Part shown: positions 9,061 through 21,346 of the stretch, in pieces
Position numbering within the stretch: the stretch's first letter is position 1
Layout of the letters: each line of letters opens with the position of its first letter
From: Terebella lapidaria
Lineage: Eukaryota; Annelida; Polychaeta; Terebellida; Terebellidae
Assembly (NCBI GenBank): GCA_949152475.1
Contig: OX424560.1
Location: 17,299,106-17,363,105, forward strand
DNA length: 64,000 nt
Direction: 5' to 3'
Notes under the pieces: model-generated
What the model was told of the DNA's origin: nothing
Databases searched by the model: none
Seen by the model: the letters and a program-made list of their open reading frames with translations, nothing else
Translations under genes and position numbers: made by a program

Positions 9061-12000
9061 ACCTTCAGCCATTCGTGACAACGCTGCTCATTAGCTATCT
9101 GCAACCAGTGATTTATGAGCGATGCAAGAAGCTATATTCTTGACAAACATTGCAAGACGGCTTGGCTTCTTGGTCATATCCATCGTCACAATAGCCTCCC
9201 GGGGATGAAATAATGTATCGTAAATCACACCGTTTTTTGGATAAATGAGAAATTTCGGCTCTCCATTTCGTTTTATCATGGTTCACCATGCTAAGCAAAT
9301 TTCTCGGCATATATTGTGGGGTTTTTATCATGGGGAAGGGGTAGGGGGGGGGGGGGGTGGCGGGGTCTGTTGGAGTCTAACTTTATTGAGTCTTGATATC
9401 ATAGAAACTTGAATATGCGAAATTGCCATTATTAACTCCGTGGTCAGCATGATTTATCAAGGATTCGATACTGGAATTTGTTTGTACTAAAACTGAACAT
9501 TGTGCTCAGTTTCAAACCCATGCAGGTTTCGCACTCCAAAAATACCATATACATTTTGTTCAGTTCGCGTGCCAAAATATCTGGGAGCATAAAACATCGA
9601 AACATTTTTTGGAATGAATCAACATAGTTCTGCTCACTTTACATGTGAAAATACAACACTCGCTACAAAATTGTTGAGAAAGGCACTATATTTAATCCCC
9701 TTCCAGTTGTGTTCAGTTGGATACTTTTCCCACAAGCTTCCAACGTAAACCAACAGACATACTAGGATGAAAACTAGCTCACCCATTATATACATTCGCT
9801 CAACACAAGGAGGATATCAACTTAATAGACGGTGTAAATAAAGGTGACATACTCCATGTAATTCAGCAGTGATTCCACCACATCATTAGGATTTTGATAG
9901 TGATTCATCCATTCCATGTAAATGATAAATTAGTTGTGGTAAATACAAAAATTCTTCAGATGCCAAAAAACCTCTTGATCCAACTTTCAAACGTAGAGCT
10001 TACATCGAGCTATACTCTGGCATCAGTCGAGATTACCTGGGTATTATATTGCGCCAACAAATAGTGAATACTAGAGTATATTTTATCATATCATATTGAG
10101 GTATCATTTTAAAATTGTATTGTTGTGATAAAACGATAAATTGCTCACATACATGGGTTCATCTTGGTTTGGTTTTTTTTCATGCAAGCAAGTGCTTATA
10201 TATTTGATCCAATCTTGTGAGCTATTCACTATTCCAAGCAGCAGGATTTCGCATGTCCACAAAAATACATACATACATTTTTGTTGATGGAACAAGAAGG
10301 CCTGCTGGTGAAACGTAAGAAGATGTCCCACAAAAATACATACAGACATTTTTGCTGATGGAACAAGAAGGTCTGCTGGTGAAAAGTAAGAAGAGGTCCC
10401 TTATGTTGAAGACTCACCATTAGTTTCTGTCCTTTCTTGTGTGCAGACATACTTTGAAAATCAATATAATGCATGTTTTCAAAAATATGAACCCGGAGGT
10501 ATTCAATACACATGCAAAATGCGCCAAAAAATTATGATGAATGATGTCAATGATAAAAAAAAAACATAACTGCTTATTTACAGAGCAAGGAGCAAGGGTT
10601 GCAGCCATGACGAAATGATCAAATACATATATACTATTGATGAGCCAACATGCCGACGCAGCTAGGATACAGGGAGATTTGTGGATCTATATCTTATTAA
10701 CACTACTTCTGTCAATATTATGTGATATCTATACTATTTATGTTCTGCTTTTCATCATGCAGCGTCTTTTTTTATATGTGTGCTTATACCTGAAATAAAC
10801 CACGTGCCGACATTCGGGGTCAAACGGCCGAATGAAAACGTACCTATATGTCACAGACATGCAAATTTTTTGTAGGGATTGTACTCTTCAACATACATGC
10901 TGGTCAGTTGTATAATAATTTCGAGGTCATTGTTGTGTTGATTGTGATGTTTATTTCCTACGGTATTCTAATCTGGGTATGTATTAGGCACTGTTATATT
11001 TCAGCACTTTGTAAACACTGAATTTGACATGGACAAACGGCAAACTTATCCGCAACTGCCAGACAGCTTAAAGCCAATAGCAAGAGGGACGTTTATCTAG
11101 TGCAAGAGTGAGAGGTAAGAAGTTATGTTACCGTCAAATTAATATATTGTCCTGCAGTGAATCGGAAGCTGGATATCAATCTACTCGTTGGCTACTTGGG
11201 GGTGATGGTGAACACGATATCGACAGTCGATATGTACATCACATATGCATCGTTGATCATGCAATATGTTCAATCTCTAACCCCACAGTACCATATCACG
11301 CCATATCAAAATCCAGTTCTATGAAGAACATCACACCGTCAAATGTCATTTTTATAGCCAGCCAATAGAGGTGAAAATATCTAAGAGTTATTCTCTGGGG
11401 TGAATTGTAATCCCCTTCCAGACATTCCAGGCCAGTGCAGCATTGATAGTGTATGTACAACTTTGTGCTGGTGGTACACGCTGAGGTGTGATTGAGTAAA
11501 GAGAAATAGATGACTTCAGCTGTTCCACACTAGTGTGTTATTGCTGACAGAGAATCGGCGACTTTAAAAGCGTCCTATGTTAGGGTTGATGTTTCACCTC
11601 AATATGGTGTATATGTACATCTACTAAACATTCAGTAGTTACGGTGGCATATTCTGATATAATTATTATTCTGACAAACCAAAGACGCCGCTATCATCTG
11701 GCTTATCGTTCCCAGACAAACACATTGAGGTCGTCTAGTGCCCCCCCCCCCCCCCATCTTTCTGGGTATTGATTGACGATAGTTATCTAGATTAGCAGGT
11801 ATCAGTCTGTTATCCGCTGTGCAGAATTCAATGCCCGTGCAACTGCCATGGTAGATGGCATTACTACATTCAATCATGACAATTTCCACAGTTGTTTCGA
11901 CAGCTGGCATTGAATGTTTGTACATTCTATTGGAGATTTATGTTTGCAAACAGTTCTTTAACAATTGCTATACATGATGCATGGCCACTGTGCTTCAAAT

Positions 12001-12082
12001 TACCAAGAACGTTTTTACAGACAGCTCGAACCAAATACGATGGACATTAAATTAATCTTCTCATTGCTGTGCATTATCATAC
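9061..12082. repeat. Type I unit, 3-kb block, copy 1
   Basis: Shares order and content with 17410-20579, 45600-48349 plus 49646-50180, and 53310-56760; 58030-59055 is a decayed partial copy. Shared landmarks are ACCAGTGATTTATGAGCG (9104), the G-rich site (9343-9357), CTCAACACAAGGAGGATATC (about 9796), and AGAGTGAGAGGTAAGAAG (11106). It has a C15 run at 11741-11755 and a local 74-bp doubling at 10252-10399. The frames present are not preserved between copies in a way that suggests selection. Confidence 0.8.
10252..10399 (+). repeat. 74-bp tandem duplication inside the copy-1 block
   Basis: The string containing CACAAAAATACATACA and GAACAAGAAGG occurs twice in direct succession with a few differences. 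The matching place in the copy near 46857-46930 has it once, so the doubling is local and recent. Confidence 0.8.
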
Positions 12083-14511
12083 CGCAGCAATATTCCCAGT
12101 GCGTTTCAGCCATTGTACATTTCAGGGAATATAAGCAGCTTAGGCAGGGATTGGATCTGGATAAAATTGCCATATACGTAGAAGTTAAGCCGGCTGTATC
12201 AGCATCGTAATGCAAGTGTTGGCACAGGGCGTAACATAAACAAATCGAAGTAACTCAATACTGTAATCTGTTTGGGTGCAAGTCTGATTTTCATCCTAAT
12301 CTTTAAAGATGCCATTAGTAGTAAAACTGTAAATTTATTAAAACATCGACCTGTATTAATCTTACCACATTCAATCAGGGATGGAAAACATATTTCGAAT
12401 TCAATAGTGTAGAATGCGGTGCTTCAAATCACACAAGCAAAATGGGAAACCAGTAATGGAAATTGAAACCCAGGAATTAGCTACTTCGTTTCAGCTGTGG
12501 ATACATGAGAGTGACAGCAAGTCATCAGTATAATCCTACCTTCTACCCCACAAGGTGTTGTTCAATTCAGCCTTGACATACTATTTCCCAAAGAAGTGTC
12601 ATCATTTCCACAGGAGGATACCGGGAGCTCATTCATTCTAGTATATTGGCACACTCACATAAAAACACAGTCAGGTCTGTTGGAAGGGCTTTGTCATTTG
12701 TAAATGTTTAATGTTGAGCTAAGAAAGTTTTTCACCACAATGTAGACATTTTAAAGCAACTGCCTGCGAAAACATGCTGTAGTAAATTATAGTTCAAAGC
12801 TGAGTTCAAACCAAAATTTAAGTTCACTACATCATACACAAGATAACATTATTCTGATCCATCCCAGTCGTATTGCATTGCGTTTGAACATACATGTCAT
12901 GCGACTTTTTAACAAACGAATTGTAAACCAAATTGTAAATGGAATGTAAAACAAAATGCCAAAATTGCTTGTATGCTGGTATTCTATAAGGTATTTTTTG
13001 GAATCCTGGGAGAAATGGTCAGGCGGCTGTAATACCACAGACTTGTTACGCTGTGGATTTGCACCATTTGTTGTAATAGATTCAATAACAGGTTTTCCAA
13101 ACGATCAAAACCGAGTCTTTACATTCTGTGTCAAACAAATCAGGAAATCGGCCATAAGGAGATGTAATCAGGTGTTCGGAAAAAGTGAGCCTTTCCTGGC
13201 CTACATGTGGCACTCGTCATGAATTCCGAAAATGGAATATGTAAATAAATCTCGCTGCATATTCGTCATAGATTTGGTATATATACTTTGTAACCAGTTG
13301 TCTGCAAACATTAGTGTATAAGTTGTAAGACAGGCACATGTTCACAACATATGAAGAGTTCACTAGAACAGTCGGATTGACTATGATAATATTGAAATCA
13401 TCACGTATGTCATATAATCTAGTTGACAGGCTAGAATCCTTATCAATCTCCCATAAGTAATTGGAAAACATGGAGAAGTCTGTACTATTTTTGTTTTCAA
13501 ATTAGGATATATGAAATCCATACGTGTGATCACCAAGCTCGAGATCATCCATATATCAAAAAGTGAAATGTAAGTTACTCATTTGTTTCTCAAATTCTCC
13601 TTTTTGCAGTTGATGGAGGATAGTTTGCTTTTGTTGGATTAGATAAATGATGTTTATAACAACCAGAAAGCTACACCCAGTTTGCTAAGGAAAATTAGGA
13701 CTGAATTCTAACCTGATTTGCTTGATGCCAATCGGACATATTTAAACATTCCAAATTTATACATTCGCTTGAGAGCAATGCATGATATTATCGGCATGAC
13801 GAGGAATGCACTCACACAAAAACTGAAAACACTCAGATGACAGCAATCAATGGGGAGAACAAAACTAAAATTCCACCTCTATGACGAATCGTCACCAAGT
13901 GACGCTAGAAATGGAACATTGTAATTAAGTAAGGAACCAGACACGCACCAGTGACATTGTTCCATGGTTGTTACCGGTTATGCATTTTGCATGACAGCCA
14001 ACAAAAGATATCTATAATCCATTACCTCTGCAATTCCGATGTATTTCTTTTTGACTAACAAATTCCAAACTGACTGCCTGTTTGTGCAGTGCTACATATA
14101 TCCCTCTTTACAATCATGTCTCCAGAGTCTCCAGAGTTGTATGCTACCAGTGCTTGAATATTGATCCATAATGAGCTCTCCGTGACCCTAAACCTAATTG
14201 CAACCAGGTAAAAATAGTTTTTTTTTTCGAGAGTCTACAAAATAATTCAAAAATTGAAAACTTGTGGAATTCACATGTCTTTGATTTGTAACAAACTGGA
14301 CAGCTGCAGAAAGCACGTTAGGTTGACTGTGTGATGAGCTGGTTCTGCAGAGTGTGAATTGTGATAACAAGGATAATATTATTTCAGGTGAGAATACAAC
14401 AAAAGTGGTATAGCAAACTACAAGAAAACATCATACATTCCCTAGGTAGGAGATTCGAAAGCACCGAAGGTTAATTAGTTGTGAAGGTCAACACTGAGTT
14501 AAAACTTGGCT
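12083..14511 (+). repeat. First copy of a 2.4-kb tandem duplication
   Basis: Matches 14516-16944 at a constant offset of 2433, with roughly eight single-base differences noticed (about 0.3 percent). The copies are separated by four bases, GATA. The copy begins inside the type I block at GCAGCAATATTCCC and ends at AAAACTTGGCT. The other array units have only one copy at this place, so the event is recent. It carries a minus-strand reverse transcriptase fossil (13140-13640). Confidence 0.93.
13140..13640 (-). pseudogene. Penelope-like reverse transcriptase 3' fossil
   Basis: On the minus strand, a piece reading FSNYLWEIDKDSSLSTRLYD then DDFNIIIVN corresponds to residues about 247-280 of the better preserved reverse transcriptase at 59295-60401 (FSNYLDLRLEID, STKLYDKRDDFNFSIVN). 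Downstream noncoding DNA, such as the ATCAGGTGTTC string at 13169, also matches the 3' tail of that element. An old copy fixed in the array unit before the unit was multiplied; it is broken and has lost part of the C-terminus. Confidence 0.8.
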
Positions 14512-14515
14512 GATA

Positions 14516-16944
14516 CGCAGCAATATTCCCAGTGCGTTTCAGCCATTGTACATTTCAGGGAATATAAGCAGCTTAGGCAGGGATTGGATCTGGATAAAAT
14601 TGCCATATACGTAGAAGTTAAGCCGGCTGTATCAGCATCGTAATGCAAGTGTTGGCACAGGGCGTAACATAAACAAATCGAAGTAACTCAATACTGTAAT
14701 CTGTTTGGGTGCAAGTCTGATTTTCATCCTAATCTTTAAAGATGCCATTAGTAGTAAAACTGTAAATTTATTAAAACATCGACCTGTATTAATCTTACCA
14801 CATTCAATCAGGGATGGAAAACATACTTCGAATTCAATAGTGTAGAATGCGGTGCTTCAAATCACACAAGCAAAATGGGAAACCAGTAATGGAAATTGAA
14901 ACCCAGGAATTAGCTACTTCGTTTCAGCTGTGGATACATGAGAGTGACAGCAAGTCATCAGTATAATCCTACCTTCTACCCCACAAGGTGTTGTTCAATT
15001 CAGCCTTGACATACTATTTCCCAAAGAAGTGTCATCATTTCCACAGGAGGATACCGGGAGCTCATTCATTCTAGTATATTGGCACACTCACATAAAAACA
15101 CAGTCAGGTCTGTTGGAAGGGCTTTGTCATTTGTAAATGTTTAATGTTGAGCTAAGAAAGTTTTTCACCACAATGTAGACATTTTAAAGCAACTGCCTGC
15201 GAAAACATGCTGTAGTAAATTATAGTTCAAAGCTGAGTTTAAACCAAAATTTAAGTTCACTACATCATACACAAGATAACATTATTCTGATCCATCCCAG
15301 TCGTATTGCATTGCGTTTGAACATACATGTCATGCGACTTTTTAACAAACGAATTGTAAACCAAATTGTAAATGGAATGTAAAACAAAATGCCAAAATTG
15401 CTTGTATGCTGGTATTCTATAAGGTATTTTTTGGAATCCTGGGAGAAATGGTCAGGCGGCTGTAATACCACAGACTTGTTACGCTGTGGATTTGCACCAT
15501 TTGTTGTAATAGATTCAATAACAGGTTTTCCAAATGATCAAAACCGAGTCTTTACATTCTGTGTCAAACAAATCAGGAAATCGGCCATAAGGAGATGTAA
15601 TCAGGTGTTCGGAAAAAGTGAGCCTTTCCTGGCCTACATGTGGCACTCGTCATGAATTCCGAAAATGGAATATGTAAATAAATCTCGCTGCATATTCGTC
15701 ATAGATTTGGTATATATACTTTGTAACCAGTTGTCTGCAAACATTAGTGTATAAGTTGTAAGACAGGCACATGTTCACAACATATGAAGAGTTCACTAGA
15801 ACAGTCGGATTGACTATGATAATATTGAAATCATCACGTATGTCATATAATCTAGTTGACAGGCTAGAATCCTTATCAATCTCCCATAAGTAATTGGAAA
15901 ACATGGAGAAGTCTGTACTATTTTTGTTTTCAAGTTAGGATATATGAAATCCATACGTGTGATCACCAAGCTCGAGATCATCCATATATCAAAAAGTGAA
16001 ATGTAAGTTACTCATTTGTTTCTCAAATTCTCCTTTTTGCAGTTGATGGAGGATAGTTTGCTTTTGTTGGATTAGATAAATGATGTTTATAACAACCAGA
16101 AAGCTACAGCCAGTTTGCTAAGGAAAATTAGGACTGAATTCTAACCTGATTTGCTTGATGCCAATCGGACAAATTTAAACATTCCAAATTTATACATTCG
16201 CTTGAGAGCAATGCATGATATTATCGGCATGACGAGGAATGCACTCACACAAAAACTGAAAACACTCAGATGACAGCAATCAATGGGGAGAACAAAACTA
16301 AAATTCCACCTCTATGACGAATCGTCACCAAGTGACGCTAGAAATGGAACATTGTAATTAAGTAAGGAACCAGACACGCACCAGTGACATTGTTCCATGG
16401 TTGTTACCGGTTATGCATTTTGCATGACAGCCAACAAAAGATATCTATAATCCATTACCTCTGCAATTCCGATGTATTTCTTTTTGACTAACAAATTCCA
16501 AACTGACTGCCTGTTTGTGCAGTGCTACATATATCCCTCTTTACAATCATGTCTCCAGAGTCTCCAGAGTTGTATGCTACCAGTGCTTGAATATTGATCC
16601 ATAATGAGCTCTCCGTGACCCTAAACCTAATTGCAACCAGGTAAAAATAGTTTTTTTTTTCGAGAGTCTACAAAATAATTCAAAAATTGAAAACTTGTGG
16701 AGTTCACATGTCTTTGATTTGTAACAAACTGGACAGCTGCAGAAAGCACGTTAGGTTGACTGTGTGATGAGCTGGTTCTGCAGAGTGTGAATTGTGATAA
16801 CAAGGATAATATTATTTCAGGTGAGAATACAACAAAAGTGGTATAGCAAACTACAAGAAAACATCATAAATTCCCTAGGTAGGAGATTCGAAAGCACCGA
16901 AGGTTAATTAGTTGTGAAGGTCAACACTGAGTTAAAACTTGGCT
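14516..16944 (+). repeat. Second copy of the 2.4-kb tandem duplication
   Basis: Near-identical to 12083-14511. At its right end the original unit continues (TTGAGTGTGATCTCGG), as in the single-copy relative near 52900, which shows which side is the duplication junction. Confidence 0.93.
15573..16073 (-). pseudogene. Penelope-like reverse transcriptase 3' fossil, duplicated copy
   Basis: The same fossil as 13140-13640, carried along by the 2433-bp duplication. Its translated C-terminal piece is unchanged between the two copies. Confidence 0.8.
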
Positions 16945-17409
16945 TTGAGTGTGATCTCGGCTTTGACCTCAAAATTGATAGGTCAAATTGGCAATTTCAA
17001 TGACAGTTTGCTGGTTTGCCATAGTACAGTTACCTGGTAGTCTTTCTTGGCTCTTGAGCTATCTTTTTCCGAAGTCATATTGTGGTCTTATTGCCGATTG
17101 TTTTATCTATATTTCAAAAACAGGTTTTATCTTGATAATTTTTGAAAATCTCAGAACTCAAAGTGAAAGGAAGCTCATTATAGGGTGTGATGAGCCAAAA
17201 TGTAGTGTGATCTAAACGAATTCATCAATGCATATTTTGTGATGTATGCGCATTTTGTTCAAGCACTTCTAACATTTCTAAAATACCGACATTTTGGTGT
17301 CACATGTTTCATTCACTGTGAATAACAAACACATTATTAAAACCCATAAATACATCTCAGGCCACCTGCATTCATTGTGACTACGGGTCTGAAAATGTAT
17401 GGAAGAGAA
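16945..17409. repeat. Type I unit, linking segment
   Basis: Single-copy continuation of the unit, matched at 52915-53310 and more distantly at 57630-58020. A 75-codon frame at 16988-17215 is not conserved in the matching copies. No gene seen. Confidence 0.7.
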
Positions 17410-20400
17410 GTGGTCACCTTCAGTTTTGTGGTGGCAACAACGCTCATTAGCTGTCTGCAACCAGTGATTTATGAGCGATGTAAGAGGCTATATTCCATGC
17501 AAACACTGCAAGACGGCTTGGCCTATTGGTCATATTCGTTGTCGCGATGGCCTCCAGACCTAGGGATGACATAATGTACCGTAAATCACATCCGTCTCTT
17601 GGAAAATTTGGTTTCTTCGGCTGTCCGTATCGTTTTATCATGGTTCACCATGCTAATGTTCTAGGCATATGTATACCAGGCATATGTTCTAGTTTTCTGA
17701 TGAAGGGGGAGGGGCGGTTGTTGGAGTCTAAATTAATCAAGTTCTGACATCATAGAAATGGAAATGTGCTGAAATGTCATTATTATTATTCGAATCATCA
17801 AGGATTCGATACTGCAATTCGTTTGTACTAGGTCTGAACATGATGCTCAATTCCGAACCCATATGGGTTTCGCATTCCAACACCCTATACAGCTTGTTCA
17901 GTTCGGGTGTCAGAATATCTGGGAGCATAAAACATCAACATTTTTGGGAATGAATCAACATAGTTCTGCTCACTTTACATGCGAAGATATATCACTCGCC
18001 ACAAGAACATTGCCAAAGGCACTCTATTCAACCACCTTTTAGTCATGATTAGGTATATACTTTTCCCACAAGCTTCAATCGTAAACAACAGACATACTTG
18101 AATGAAAACTGCCTCACCCAATATACCCATTCGCTCAACACAAGGAGGATATCAATTTAATAGACGGGTGTAAATAAATGTGACACACTCCGTGGAATTC
18201 AGACAATGATTTCGAAACAACATTAGGATTTTGATAATGGCTCATCCATTGCATGTGAATGAGAAATTAGTTGTAGTATATACAAGAATTCTTCAGATGC
18301 CAATAAACATCTTGATCCATTGAATTCTCGATCGAAGAGCTCTCAAAAGAAGAGCTCATATCAAGCTATACTCTAACATCAGTCGAAACTACCTGGGTAT
18401 TGATTATGAACGATGAATGTGCAAACTCTGCTTATATCGTGCCAACAAATCGTGAATAATAGATACATTTATTTTATCATATTATACTGAGGTGTCGTTT
18501 TTCAAGTAGTATTGTTGTGATAAAAAGATAACTTACTCATGTACACGGGTCCGCTCCTGTGTTGTTTTTTTATGCAAGCAAGTGCGTACATATTTAATCC
18601 AGTTTGTGAGCTATTCACTATTCCGAGCAGCTGTTGGAATTTGCATGTCCACAAAAACACATACAAACATATTTTGCCTGATTGGATAACAGGCTCCGTT
18701 ATCCAATCTCATAGTCTGGGGACAGAAAGTCATATCAGGCACCATTAGTTTCTGTCAGACGCATCTTGGAAACCAATATAAAGTATGTTTACAAAAATAT
18801 GGACATGGAGGTATTCATTACACTCATAAGTGATGCTAATGATCCCAATAATACATGATTGCTTATTCACAGGGCGAGGAGCAAGGGTTGCAGCCATGAC
18901 GAAATCATACATACTATTGATCGAGATAACCATGCAATAAGCAAAGCCAACGTGCCGACGCAACTAGGATACAGGGAGATTTATGAATCTGTATTTTAAT
19001 AACACCATTTATGTCAGCATTATGTCATATCTATATTATTTATATCCTGCAGTTCATCATGTACTGTCCCTTTTATATGTGTGCTTATACCTGAAATAAA
19101 CCAATCGTCGACATTCGGGGTCGAGGGCCAAAATGAAAAAGTGCCAAGATGAAAAAAAATGAAATAGTGCTGGGCAGTTGTATAATAATTTCGAGATAGT
19201 TCTATGGTATTTTAATCTGGGTTTGTATTAGGAACTGTTATATCTCAGCACTTTGTAAACACTGAATTTGACATCGACAGACGGCAAACTTATCCGCAAC
19301 TGCCAAAGCCACAAGCAAGAGGGAAGTTTATTTGTGCAAGAGTGAGAGGTAAGAAGTTATGTTAATGTCAAATTAATATATTGTCCTGCAGTTAATCGGA
19401 AGCAGGATGTCAATCTACTTGTTAGCTGCATGGGACACGCACCGGTGTGATGGTGAACACGATATCGACAGTCGATATGGCACATCACATAGGCATCGTT
19501 GATCCTGCAATATGTTTAATCTCTAACCCTACAGTACCCTATCACGCTATATCAAAATCTAGCTATATGAAGAACACCACACCGCCAAACGTCATTCTTC
19601 ATAGCCAGCCAATAGAGGTGAAAATATTGAAGAGTTATGCACTGGGGGGAATTGTAATCCCCTTCCAGACATTCCGGGCTAATACAGCATGGATAATGTA
19701 TGTACAACTTTGTGATAGTAGGACAAGCTAGGGTGTGATTGAGTAAAGAGAAATAGATGACTTCAGATGTTCCTCACTAGGGTGTAATTGCTGATAGAGA
19801 ATTGATGACTTTGAATGCGTCCTATGTTAATGGGTGATTTCTCACCTGAATATGAATATTTCGCATTTCTTCAGAGAGTGGTCCAAGTGATCACACATCA
19901 ATGTATATTGTACATGTATGGTGTATATGTACATCCATTAAACATTATCATCATCTGGTATCATCATTATTCTGACGTCCCAAAGACGGCATTACCACCG
20001 GGCTTATCATTCACAGACAAGCACGTTGAGCTGGTCTAGTTGCCTCCATCTTTTTGGGGGGCATAGAATATTAATAATTATCTAGATTAGCAGGTTTCAG
20101 TTTGGTATCCGCTCAAGTGCAGAATTCAATGCCCGTGCAACTGCCATGGTAAATCGCATTACTCTCATCAATCATGACAGTTTCCACAGTTGCTTGAATA
20201 GCTGGCACTGAATGTTTGTACATTCTTTTGCATATATTTTATGGGTTGTTTGCAAACAAATCTTTCCCAATTGTTATACATGATGCATAGTCATTGTTCC
20301 TCAAATCCGTAACAACGTTTCCACAAGCAGCTCGAACCTCGTTGCTGTGCATTATCATATGGCAGCAATATTCCCAGTACATTTCAACCATTGTGAATTA

Positions 20401-20579
20401 CAGGGAATATAAGCAGCTTAGGCAGGGATTGGATCTGGATAACTTTCCCATTCACGTAGATATTAAGCCTGTAGTATCAGCATAGTAATGCAACTGTTGG
20501 CACAGGGCATAACATAAAGCAATCGAAGTAACTCAATACTGCTATCTGTTTCGGTGCACATCTGGTTTTCCTCCTGTTA
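17410..20579. repeat. Type I unit, 3-kb block, copy 2
   Basis: Same order of landmarks as 9061-12082, most similar to 53310-56700. It includes the AGGCAGGGATTGGATCTGGA string near 20419 that all four good copies share without change. At its right end it is interrupted by a small element at 20580 and resumes at 21347. No gene is supported. Confidence 0.8.
18693..18741 (-). mobile_element. Short 3' tail of the Penelope-like family
   Basis: About 49 bp with CATAGTCTGGGGACAGAAAG matches the 3' end region of the element at 59056-62640 and is absent from the corresponding place in related units near 10400 and 46940. A small inverted repeat, GGATAAC…GTTATCC, sits at its left edge. It looks like a very short, strongly 5'-truncated insertion. 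Confidence 0.65.
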
Positions 20580-21338
20580 CCGAAGCCCATAGGTGACATG
20601 CGCGTAAAAAATTTATATATCTTTTCCACCAAAAACCTAGCACGTTCGAACGTGGAAGCCTTTAACACTATCACGTTCGCACATGGAAACAGTTTAGGCT
20701 ACCGCGTTCACACGTGGAAAGTCCTAGGTTACTGCGTTCACACGTGGAAGCATTTAACGTTTCCATGTTCGCACGTGGAAACTTCAGGAGCTACCACGTT
20801 CGCACGTGCAAAGATTTGGGTGTGGTAACATCAAATGCCTTTTACGTGTGAACGTGGTAGCTTTGAATCTTTCTACGTGTGAACGTAGAAACCTAAACCT
20901 TTCTACGTGCGAACGTGGAAATGTATAAATGCTTCCACGTGTGAACGTGATAGCTTTGAAACTTTCTACGTATGAACGTAGAAACCTACATCTTTCTACG
21001 TGTGAACGTGGAAAGGTATAAATGCTTCCACGTGGTAGCTTTGAAACTTTCAACGTGTGAACGTGGAAATCTACATCTTTCTACGTTATATATTGTTATA
21101 TATTGTTTCCACGTGTGAACGTGGTAGCTTCGAACTTTCTACATGTGAAGGTGGAAGCCTAAAACTTTTCTACGTACGAACGTGATAAGTTTTAAAGTTA
21201 CCACGTGCGAACGTGATAGCGCTAAATGCTTCCACGTGCGAACGTCGTAGCTTTGAACTTTTTACGTTCGAACGTGCAAGATTTACTAGAAAAATCACCA
21301 ATTTTTTTGCCCGCACATGTCACCTATGGGCTTCCATA
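20580..21338. mobile_element. 759-bp MITE-like element made of palindromic ACGT motifs
   Basis: Flanked by an 8-bp duplication TCCTGTTA (20572-20579 and 21339-21346); the single-copy empty site is at about 56681-56688. Ends carry an inverted repeat, GAAGCCCATAGGTGACATG (20582-20600), inverted near 21317-21335. The interior is about 20 copies of a near-palindrome such as CACGTGTGAACGTGG at about 30-bp spacing, linked by short AT-rich spacers. The first six copies face one way and the rest the other, so the whole element is close to a long inverted repeat. There is no coding capacity; apparent frames are products of the repetition. The 8-bp duplication allows hAT or other superfamilies, and I do not assign it. 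Confidence 0.88.
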
Positions 21339-21346
21339 TCCTGTTA

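Noticed and set aside
8670-9143. Plus-strand frame of 157 codons
   Set aside because: The closely similar copy at 45230-45813 is interrupted, and more distant units have no corresponding frame.
10280-10400. CTGATG…GAAAC strings as a hammerhead-like core
   Set aside because: The core bases and stem pairings do not fit; the strings are part of a 74-bp local duplication.
11965-12210. Short frame ending KPAVSAS, shared by four type I units, as a possible conserved exon
   Set aside because: Changes between copies (12.1 against 20.4 kb) are mostly amino-acid changing, not silent. The openness reflects high DNA similarity and short length.
20598-21053. Frames on both strands repeating HVERF or HVET peptides
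   Set aside because: They are direct translations of the palindromic ACGT motif array and have no independent support.
20600-21300. CRISPR-like array because of regular spacing
   Set aside because: Repeats are palindromic, variable and change orientation, spacers are short and similar, and the surrounding DNA is eukaryotic; the block has element ends and a target duplication.
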